Below are positions 57,400 to 64,000 of a DNA stretch of 64,000 nt, piece after piece. The notes beneath the pieces are model-generated. The model was not told the DNA's origin and did not search any database. It worked only from the letters and a program-made list of their open reading frames with translations. Location: assembly GCF_007830635.1 (NCBI RefSeq), contig NZ_VLLA01000028.1, positions 18,062-82,061 of the forward strand, written 5' to 3'. Numbering within the stretch: position 1 is the first letter of the stretch; each line of letters begins with the position of its first letter. The translations under genes were made by a program, and so were the position numbers. This DNA comes from Bradyrhizobium huanghuaihaiense (lineage in GTDB: Bacteria; Pseudomonadota; Alphaproteobacteria; Rhizobiales; Xanthobacteraceae).

Positions 57400-58499
57400 T
57401 TTCTATTTCCGTTTGCTTACACAGATGTTGGCTTTGCTTCTTGCAGCTGAAAGCTCGCGCGCGAAAGGAAAGCGCCGGCCCAGAACTGTTTCACACGGTC
57501 CCAGCACGCTCCGAGAAGATAATCGGAGCGACTTGACGCACGCTGGCAGGTCGAGCCAAAGCGAAGCTGACTTTGTTCGCTGCTGACCGGTCGGGCTGCT
57601 CTCCGAGGTGCCAGTGCCCCAGTCTCTCGAAAGAACGGCTGGCAAATCATGCAACGATTGCGGCGGACACGGTCAGCACTTCTCGTAAGAACATGCCGGC
57701 ATCTCGAGCGCCACCGCAAAGGAGCGAGGTCGGCATGGAACTGTTCGCAGCTCGGCACACCACACCCGGACGGGTCCAGCGCCCTCAGGTGCTTGCGCAT
57801 TTTGGGCCACCACCCGCGGACATCAACAAATGGCTGCTTGACGAGGACGACAGCGTGCATGCGATCCTCAGGACTTTCCAAGAACCACCGATGCGCACAG
57901 CAATTCTCGCACCACTCGCCGATCGGAGAACTTGCCCCCATAATAGGGGCACTCGCAGAAAGATGGTCTCCTCTGGTTGAGCGGATGTGACATACGTCGA
58001 ACATGCGACAACGTCTCATGCGCGACACAGAATTTGATATAGATCAAGAGCGTGATTAAAGGCCTGCCGTCTCACCTGCATTGACGGGGCGCGAATGGCA
58101 CTCCCTGAGTGCCATCTTAACGCGCGAGGCAAGTCCAGTACCAACCTTCCTGCGGGCAGCGGAGCAGCAGTTTAGTGTGGCTCTGCTTTTCGAGCAGTCG
58201 AGGACGGCACTTTCGAACTTTCGCTGTGGCTCGCCTTTGCGAACTTCCCATCGGCGTCGTGAAGACTTGCCCCCTCCTTGCAAACCCGAGGAGAGAGCGA
58301 ATGAACGAGGAAAGAAACAAAGGCTCGTTGTTGATCGGTCCGGGAGCAGGTTGATAGAACTCCTTGTGGCGTGGCGGAAATGTTGCGCCTCTCGGGCCTA
58401 GGGTCTGAAGCGGGTTACACGCCAGCTCGGGTGCAGCCTTCACACGATGAAGGGCTATGGAATGGCGGGTGAGGTGAAGCCGTTCAAGTCGTGTCCGGG
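57400..58499. other. 1.1-kb region without a supportable gene
   Basis: Long open frames exist on both strands (for example 57417-58028 minus and 57573-57980 plus), but none shows a known motif; GC-rich open frames are expected by chance. Confidence 0.4.
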
Positions 58500-59114
58500 T
58501 TAGCTCTCCCGCACCACGGTCTTCAGGTAATGGTAGGCCTTGATGATCTCGACCAGGCGCTGCTCCGTAGAGCGGTCGCCGCCATTGGCATCGGGGTGGT
58601 GCCTCTTGACCATCGCCCTGTACCTCGCCTTGATATCTCCGAGCGTCGCATCGACATTCAGGCCCATCACCTGCAACGCTTTCCGCTTGGCATTGAAAAG
58701 CTTGCGCGTCTCAGGCCTGGCCTCCGCGCGGGCGCGTCCCTTCAGCTCAGCGAGCATGCAAAAAGCATCGCAGTCGTCCTCGGAATGGGCCGGGCTGCCG
58801 GTCATCTTGCGGGCGCTGATGGGCTCGCCGATTTTCCAAGTTGGACGATGGCCCGTCAGCGCGTCATTCTGGTAGCGCGCGATCGCTTCGGCGTCCATCC
58901 CGGAGAAGAAATTGTAGGACTGATTGTATTCGCGAGCATGCTCGATGCAGAAGTGCCAATATTCGCGCGCATTGTGGCGGCCCTTTGGCGCGGGATGGGT
59001 TGCCTTGTTCTGGCAATCAGGCCATTCGCATCGCACCGCGGTCCGGCGCTCCTCCTGCGCTTCCTGCTTGTTGATGCGAATGGAGGCGAAGAATTTGGAT
59101 GTGTCGCTCAGCAT
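58500..59114 (-). CDS. J-domain (DnaJ-like) protein
   Basis: ATG 59114 has GGAG ~9 bp upstream. The 204-residue protein has an N-terminal part with two Cys/His pairs (RCEWPDCQNKATHPAP, HFCIEHAREYN), suggesting metal binding. A C-terminal J domain at ~150-204 has the HPD motif in VKRHHPDANGG. This layout is the alphaproteobacterial J-domain protein usually encoded in the core genome, so a copy here is probably an additional paralogue. It would act with DnaK. Confidence 0.88.
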   Translation of the reverse strand: MLSDTSKFFASIRINKQEAQEERRTAVRCEWPDCQNKATHPAPKGRHNAREYWHFCIEHAREYNQSYNFFSGMDAEAIARYQNDALTGHRPTWKIGEPISARKMTGSPAHSEDDCDAFCMLAELKGRARAEARPETRKLFNAKRKALQVMGLNVDATLGDIKARYRAMVKRHHPDANGGDRSTEQRLVEIIKAYHYLKTVVRES

Positions 59115-60429
59115 GACTTGGCTCCGTTGGGCGGAGCGGCAGTAAGCAGCGCCGCTTCTAAGCTAGAGAATTGGTTTCGACGGCAAGTTGGATCTGACTC
59201 GGCCTTTGCGTCTAGTTCAGTGCATGGTGTAGCAAGCACTTCCCAGCAATCGACATGCCAGGACTCGCGCGCTTGGTTCAGACAATCATCTCTTTGCGAT
59301 CTCAGATCGATTCAATTGCAATGTGCTGTCGGGCTCTGCACATCGAGGTCTTGAACGGGACCGGGTGAATACGAACAAAGCGGGAGCTATGCAGGAATCT
59401 GGCTGATGACGCGCTTAGGGAAGCAGCGGAGCAACGCGGATGGTGAATTTGCGAGAACTTCTCGACGAGGCGATATGGCCAGAATGAGACTATCAACATC
59501 CTGCCCTTCGCTCAGCCGCCTGCGGTTGATCATGCGTGCTACAAATTCTGCGCAACAGAGCGCGTGTTCTGCTCGCCCGGTGCCGCGACGGAATCGTTCC
59601 AGAGACGCCGGCGAGATGAAGCGGCCAAGGATGGCCGCGCAACACCGCAAAAGCTATCGGCGCAATCGAGGCGGCCGGGCCCAAGGTGAGGACCGGGCGC
59701 GCGACTCTCGCCGGTTGGATCCGCTTCACGTACTTGATTTTGCCAGCCGAGCGCGGCGACCAGGAGCTTTGATCCCCTGCTTAGCCGGGCCGTATGTTGA
59801 CTCGCGATTTCAGGAGGCACGATCGGCCCTGCTGGAAAGGATGCGGCGAATCTTTTGCTATTAGCGATTTTTGGGGCCTGAACAATCGATCGCGGGGCAA
59901 ATACGTGCGCCGCAGCACAAGTCCGCCGGCGATCAAAGAGAGCCCGAGCTGGTTCTGAGCGGCAAGAAGAAGGCCATGGAGGGTCTCAACGGCGCCCAGC
60001 CGGCGCGGTCGCGGAGCATGCACTCGACATCTTTACTGCGAGCGCACCAAATATGTGCGTGGCCGCGATTACCGGACAAGGATCGCCGATATAAAGCCTA
60101 TTGGCTTTCTGTGTCTTGCCGGCCGAGCACCAGCAGAGAACCACAATCCGAGCGAGAGCATCCGCCGCGGTACGGCACACGAACATGCGAGCCAGGAACC
60201 GTTGTCGGCCACCAACCGTATTAGATTGTGCAAGCTGAGCAAGCGTGAGACGTTGGGATGACCGAAGAGCCACAATCAGTTGCCGAGATCATCGCGGCGT
60301 CAGAGTGCCGACAGTATTTGAGCCCGTCCCAAACAGGCAAAAACGATGCCGCCTGCTCGGCTTCGTCACCAGTCGCGATTGCGGCGAAATGACTGAGCTG
60401 AGATCGCACTCCGGTTAGTCTCTAAGCAC
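59115..60429. other. 1.3-kb region upstream of the effector operon
   Basis: A minus-strand frame at 59387-59650 (AEFVARMINRRRLSEGQDVD) looks coding, but I do not recognise it. No other gene supported. Confidence 0.35.
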
Positions 60430-60458
60430 GTCAGCTTGTCGACAGCTGATCCTAATAG
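60430..60458 (+). promoter_or_regulatory. tts box (TtsI binding site)
   Basis: The sequence GTCAGCTTGTCGACAGC followed by TGATCCTAATAG matches the rhizobial tts-box pattern (GTCAG, TTnTCG, AGC at fixed spacing). It lies 63 bp before the ATG of the downstream gene. TtsI activates type III secretion genes in response to plant flavonoids through NodD. Confidence 0.85.
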
Positions 60459-60520
60459 AGTGAGACAGTGACACGATTGGATCGGCATTGCGAGCCGACT
60501 CAAACCACCGGAGAGTCGAC

Positions 60521-61849
60521 ATGGACCCTTTTAACCGCATCAACCCACTCGACCGTGACCACGCCGCGGCACCGCAACAGCAGCAAGCGGAGTTTGAGCC
60601 TTACTTGGATGAAGTGCCCCAGCTTGATACCTCGACAATCGCAGAGAATCCCGTTTTTCATGATCCCTACTACCCTCATCTGTCTGAAGAAGGCCTTAGA
60701 CTGGCCCAGGCATTGGGACTTGAGCACCAGAGCACGGACCGTCCTCATCCCGAACACGCAGTCACCAGACGCGAGGACGCCGCTGCGCAGCATCGCGCGC
60801 CGCAGGGTGGGCCGGAGGAACTGACTGCGCAAGGTCACGATCAGGATCCGTGGCAAGAGCCGATACGCGAAGCGATCCTAGCATCGTCTCTCAACCGGCC
60901 AGCCCCGGGTGGTCTGGCACCGGATCCCGAAGAAGCCGTTCGTTACTTCAGCTGGAGCGGCGCCTACCGGCCGGCTGCAAACGAGCTAGCCTCGGTCGCT
61001 TCCAGCTCAGGTCACGAAGTCGTTGTGGATGAGGATTACACCGGCCAACCTACGAAGAGGCAGAGGACACTAAGCCTGGCGGAAGAAAATGCCACTGCGC
61101 GCCAGCGCACCGAGCCCGGCAATTCAACCGGTCGCGAGTTAATTGAAGACGCCGGCGCACCGCTTCTGGCCAGCAGCCGGTTCGTCCTTCCTGAGGAAGT
61201 CTACGATCAGGATCTGCTGTGGGCCATGGTGGATAACGCTCGCCCATCGTCATCTCTCGAACCAAACGAGGGTCATCACCAAGCCCTGGACTCAGAAGCG
61301 GCCGTTGGTCCGTTCAACGCGCAGCACGGCGACCAGCACGCGTCCGCTGCGCACGAGCGCAGCAACGTCCCGCCGAGCCAGGACAGCCGACCTACCAGTT
61401 TTATCGTTCACAATGACCGTTACACGGCGCTGTTCGTGCCTGCGGGGGCGATGAGGCGAAGCACCCCACTCAATCCGCCAGGCTCAACCATTCAATTCGG
61501 ATCTCGACCGGAAAACGTTCTGCCGCCCAGCCTGCAGCCAACGGATCGAACCGCCCGATCGCTTTTTGGACGGTCGATTGAGCAAGCCGCTCCGGCGTCC
61601 TCCAGGGCTCAGAGGACGTACCCCGCGGCCCGCGAGATTTACGCTGCATCATTCTCCGTTCCCGAGACTTTTTTGCACGGCACCCAACCCGCGCCGGACA
61701 CGATGCGGGCGAAACTCGGCCAGTGGGGCCTTCTGCCGGACGAAGCGCATCCGACAAAACAATACGACATTCATGGTGAGCGCTACACCGCCCTTTTCGG
61801 ACCCGGAGGCTCCGATGACCTTCGGCTCATCCATCACCCACGAATGTAG
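60521..61849 (+). CDS. Candidate type III secreted effector
   Basis: ATG 60521 follows GGAGAG. The 442-residue protein is hydrophilic and rich in Pro, Ser, Gln and Glu, with no membrane segments or enzyme motif. The first 25 residues (MDPFNRINPLDRDHAAAPQQ onward) are of the polar type seen in secreted effectors. A basic cluster TKRQRTL at ~178-184 resembles a nuclear localisation signal. Two C-terminal units share RYTALF followed by P-x-G (residues ~300 and ~421). With the tts box this makes a nodulation outer protein (Nop) the best interpretation. It is not one I can name with certainty. Confidence 0.8.
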   Translation: MDPFNRINPLDRDHAAAPQQQQAEFEPYLDEVPQLDTSTIAENPVFHDPYYPHLSEEGLRLAQALGLEHQSTDRPHPEHAVTRREDAAAQHRAPQGGPEELTAQGHDQDPWQEPIREAILASSLNRPAPGGLAPDPEEAVRYFSWSGAYRPAANELASVASSSGHEVVVDEDYTGQPTKRQRTLSLAEENATARQRTEPGNSTGRELIEDAGAPLLASSRFVLPEEVYDQDLLWAMVDNARPSSSLEPNEGHHQALDSEAAVGPFNAQHGDQHASAAHERSNVPPSQDSRPTSFIVHNDRYTALFVPAGAMRRSTPLNPPGSTIQFGSRPENVLPPSLQPTDRTARSLFGRSIEQAAPASSRAQRTYPAAREIYAASFSVPETFLHGTQPAPDTMRAKLGQWGLLPDEAHPTKQYDIHGERYTALFGPGGSDDLRLIHHPRM

Positions 61850-62533
61850 ACGCCGAGGGACATCTCAAACGCATGGAGCCCGTCCAGATAGTTCCGGAAT
61901 TGGACTTGTTATTGGACCATAGCTTGCTCCGGCTGCTCCTGCGAGGTTGGCGCGGTTCTGGGCAGCACAGATGTCCGCTGCTCGCGTCGATGACTTGCCA
62001 GCATCATCGCTTAGCAACTCCTCGTTGGGCCGAACTTCTACCTCCGTTTTCTTGCTAACTACGGCGTGATCACGTTGATTGCCTCGAGGCGGTTGTGCAG
62101 CGAAATCGGCAGTCGAGTGCCGGCCTCCCGCGCACTTTGCCTGCAATATCTGCTCCACATCCACAGTTGCCTGGGCACGCACTGACGCATTCACCCGCGG
62201 GCGGCTCTTGAAGCTGCGATGAAGGGCTTGTCGGCGGCTTGCCGGGCCGCGAGAGCATCGAGCGCGCCGTCGCGCTGGTAACAGGTCATGATCGTGCGAC
62301 ACGAGCTCGCCGCTATAATCGACACGGATCTTTGCTCGGAATGCGACTGACTTGCAGCCCTCCCAGCTCACGGCCTTGTCGCTGGAGGCGATCCGCAGCA
62401 GGCGGCCCAATACGCCTGGAGAAGACATAAATTGTGATGGAGGCGCGGATAAACGAGCCTACCAATTCGTGCAGCAGATTTCGCAGCTCACGTCAGTTAG
62501 TTTGCTGGGTAGTAACTCCGGGAGACTTCTTCA
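61850..62533. other. Intergenic region between effector and SET gene
   Basis: About 680 bp; the open frame at 61865-62428 (minus) shows no family motif. GTCAGTTAG at ~62,491 begins like a tts box but lacks the TCG core. Confidence 0.4.
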
Positions 62534-62950
62534 ATGCTGATCGTCGACACAATTTTGAAGCCAGACAGGTTTGGCGGTATTGGACTTTTCTCCGCGACTC
62601 GTTTGCCCAAAGGTTCGTTGATCTGGATTCACAACCCAATCGTTGACATCACGGTGACGCCTGAACAATACGAAGCCCTAGCTCCAACATTCCAAGCGCT
62701 ACTTGATAAGCATGCCTATCCAAGAGACTACAAGGCTTACGATGGTGTTATCGAGTACAATGCTGACAATGCCCGCTTCATGAACCACAGCAGCCGCCCA
62801 AACACATACCAAGACGACCGCCGAGTTTTCACAGCCCGTGACGTACAACCCGGTGAAGAACTGACCTGCAATTACTTATTTTTCGATCCACGGTGTGACG
62901 TATCGTGGAATGAAGAACCATCCATGAATCTTGATGCCCCAACGGGCTAG
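62534..62950 (+). CDS. SET-domain protein
   Basis: The 138-residue product is essentially a bare SET domain: GGIGLFSATRLPKGSLIW at the start, the NHSSRPNT motif after ADNARF, and VFTARDVQPGEELTCNYLFFD, ending soon after. The Asn-His and Tyr residues for S-adenosylmethionine and methyl transfer are present; no pre-SET or post-SET Cys cluster is evident. A protein-lysine methyltransferase activity is predicted. GGGAGAC lies just upstream of the ATG. Its place close to a type III effector raises the possibility of a host-directed role, but no secretion signal can be shown. Confidence 0.85.
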   Translation: MLIVDTILKPDRFGGIGLFSATRLPKGSLIWIHNPIVDITVTPEQYEALAPTFQALLDKHAYPRDYKAYDGVIEYNADNARFMNHSSRPNTYQDDRRVFTARDVQPGEELTCNYLFFDPRCDVSWNEEPSMNLDAPTG

Positions 62951-63678
62951 GCGACGGTGGATTCAAGTTCGCGGTCTGACGACTTGATCCGTTGGCGAAT
63001 TACGCCGGCAAGACTTTCGGCAACTCGTTGTGGCCATCGACCGACTCGGCCAATTTTCTAGCTGCCTTACCGAGCAAGAAGATTTGCGAGCGGAGCCTTG
63101 TTCGACAGACATCCCTTGGCGCGCAGAGCTCCTTGGCGCACCGTCGCGGGAGCGCTTTCGATGAGGTATCTCCTCGAGGCGGACTTCATTGCATCTCTAG
63201 AGCTTACCCAACGCCGGATCTCCGCGGATGTGCCCGTTCTCGCACTGACTTTTGAGTCTTGATCCTCGATATTTCCTGAGATGGCCCGGGCACCGATCCT
63301 GATATTACCTTTAGGATAGGCCGATTGTGCCGCTTGATGTCAGAGTAGCAGATGTGCTGTTACAAACGCACTTGATGAGGGCTTATCGCGGCTCGATCTT
63401 TGCGCCTCCGATTTAGCTTCGCGCAATGCAGAGAGCATCCGTCCCATCTGGTCACGATCCTACATACTGCCATATCAGGACCTGTTTAGATAAGAGATCA
63501 GCGACTATCGTGTGATCGATTTCGTCGGCCGAGGTCCATCCGATCTTGCCGATCAACTATCATTACGCGCTCAAGGATGCCGCGAGGGACGAAAGCCGCA
63601 AGACAATGGGCGCGTCGATCCTAAAGCGGTCCGAGCACGACTCCTAGCTTCCTGGCGTACTCACGCTCCCAAAAACTA
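62951..63678. other. Non-coding stretch before the IS element
   Basis: About 730 bp without a gene I can support. Confidence 0.45.
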
Positions 63679-64000
63679 GGGTCCAGACTCAATTGAGCCA
63701 ATATGCGACGAGAGCGGCGAGATGAACAGCGGCCAAAAAATTACGGGCGAGCTTGTCATATCGCGTGGCGATGCGCCGGAAGTCCTTGAGCCTGCCAAAG
63801 CAGCGTTCGATGACATTTCGTCCTTTGTAGGCGCGTTTGTTGAAGCGATGGATGACGACACGGTTAGATTTATTGGGGATTACGGGCTTGGCGCCACGAC
63901 GAATGATTGCGCCGCGAAGCTTGTCGCCATCATACCCTTTGTCGGCGAGGAGCACGCTCATGGGTGGCGCGAGCGCCAGGACATCGGGAGCCGCAGCGAT
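63679..64000 (-). mobile_element. IS5-type insertion sequence, end of element (runs off window)
   Basis: A transposase 3' part (stop 63689) is in frame to the window edge: LLADKGYDGDKL (second Asp of DDE), KGRNVIERCFGRLKDFRR (Glu) and YDKLARNFLAAVHLAA. These match the second ORF of IS5-type (IS427 group) elements that use programmed frameshifting. The probable terminal repeat GGGTCCAGACTC begins at 63679 next to CTAG. The rest lies beyond the window. Confidence 0.85.
63689..64000 (-). CDS. IS5-type transposase, partial (5' end outside window)
   Basis: The frame continues past ATG 63961 to the window end (PDVLALAPPMSVLLADKG), so the gene is cut by the window, not shown to be truncated. The DDE Asp and Glu motifs are intact in the part seen. 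Confidence 0.85.
   Translation of the reverse strand: MAAAPDVLALAPPMSVLLADKGYDGDKLRGAIIRRGAKPVIPNKSNRVVIHRFNKRAYKGRNVIERCFGRLKDFRRIATRYDKLARNFLAAVHLAALVAYWLN

Noticed and set aside
57417..58028. 203-codon minus-strand frame
   Set aside because: No motif, no ribosome-binding site and a Cys/Arg-rich composition typical of GC-rich chance frames.
61865..62428. 187-codon minus-strand frame downstream of the effector
   Set aside because: No recognisable domain or RBS; composition like an antisense chance frame.
62491..62512. Possible second tts box before the SET gene
   Set aside because: It begins GTCAGTTAG but lacks the TCG core and the AGC spacing, so the match is no better than chance.
1..64000. 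CRISPR arrays, tRNA or rRNA genes
   Set aside because: No regularly spaced repeats, cloverleaf-like sequences with CCA-proximal motifs or rRNA segments were noticed by reading; a tRNAscan/Infernal run would settle this.

Overview
The window looks like part of a rhizobial symbiosis island, most likely Bradyrhizobium or a close relative. The evidence is a NodU-type carbamoyltransferase, a complete second-type rpoN (sigma-54), a tts box (binding site of the type III regulator TtsI) ahead of a secreted-effector-like gene, an orphan LuxR regulator, several ABC importers for plant-type carbon sources, and many decayed integrase, transposase and defence genes between intact operons. No rRNA, tRNA or CRISPR array was seen.

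Region 1 (0-5.4 kb) is accessory DNA: an intact PHP/AAA ATPase of TrlF type, a frameshifted AlbA_2 (Schlafen-like) gene and a frameshifted tyrosine integrase remnant. Region 2 (5.3-13.4 kb) is an unusual two-armed gene set. The left arm, on the minus strand, has an aminotransferase-like gene and a NodU-family carbamoyltransferase. The right arm, on the plus strand, has PurF-like, HAD and hydroxyisobutyrate-dehydrogenase-like genes that overlap by ATGA. Both arms carry plausible sigma-54 -24/-12 elements. The aminotransferase has Gln in place of the PLP-binding Lys, and the PurF-like protein has Ser in place of the N-terminal nucleophile Cys. This is the best candidate for an undescribed system in the window. 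An AbiEii toxin remnant follows.

Region 3 (14-26.4 kb) is catabolic: aldehyde dehydrogenase, DapA-family aldolase/dehydratase, GH88 hydrolase, a class III CoA-transferase, a LacI regulator, a frameshifted CehA/McbA-type PHP hydrolase, an MHS transporter and an enoyl-CoA hydratase. Three copies of one palindrome mark a LacI-type regulon here. Region 4 (26.4-33.7 kb) is a seven-gene minus-strand Liv/Urt-type importer operon with two very similar substrate-binding proteins and an amidohydrolase.

Region 5 (34-49.4 kb) holds an XRE remnant and a pyruvate kinase pseudogene, then an operon of UPF0261, a TIM-barrel PEP-hydrolase-like protein and an FAD dehydrogenase. The first two match the two halves of tomato Tm-1. 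It continues with a second, divergent TIM-barrel gene, a TIM-barrel/AAA+/Fis regulator lacking GAFTGA, and a complete sugar ABC operon with ribokinase, SDR and HAD genes. A 10-bp-periodic TTGGGTA direct repeat lies upstream of three of these operons, with a fourth copy between genes.

Region 6 (49.4-64 kb) is a graveyard (transposase, Wadjet JetD, cytochrome and AAA fragments) holding intact islands: rpoN, luxR, a J-domain gene, a tts-box-preceded effector candidate, a SET-domain gene and the end of an IS5-type element that runs out of the window.
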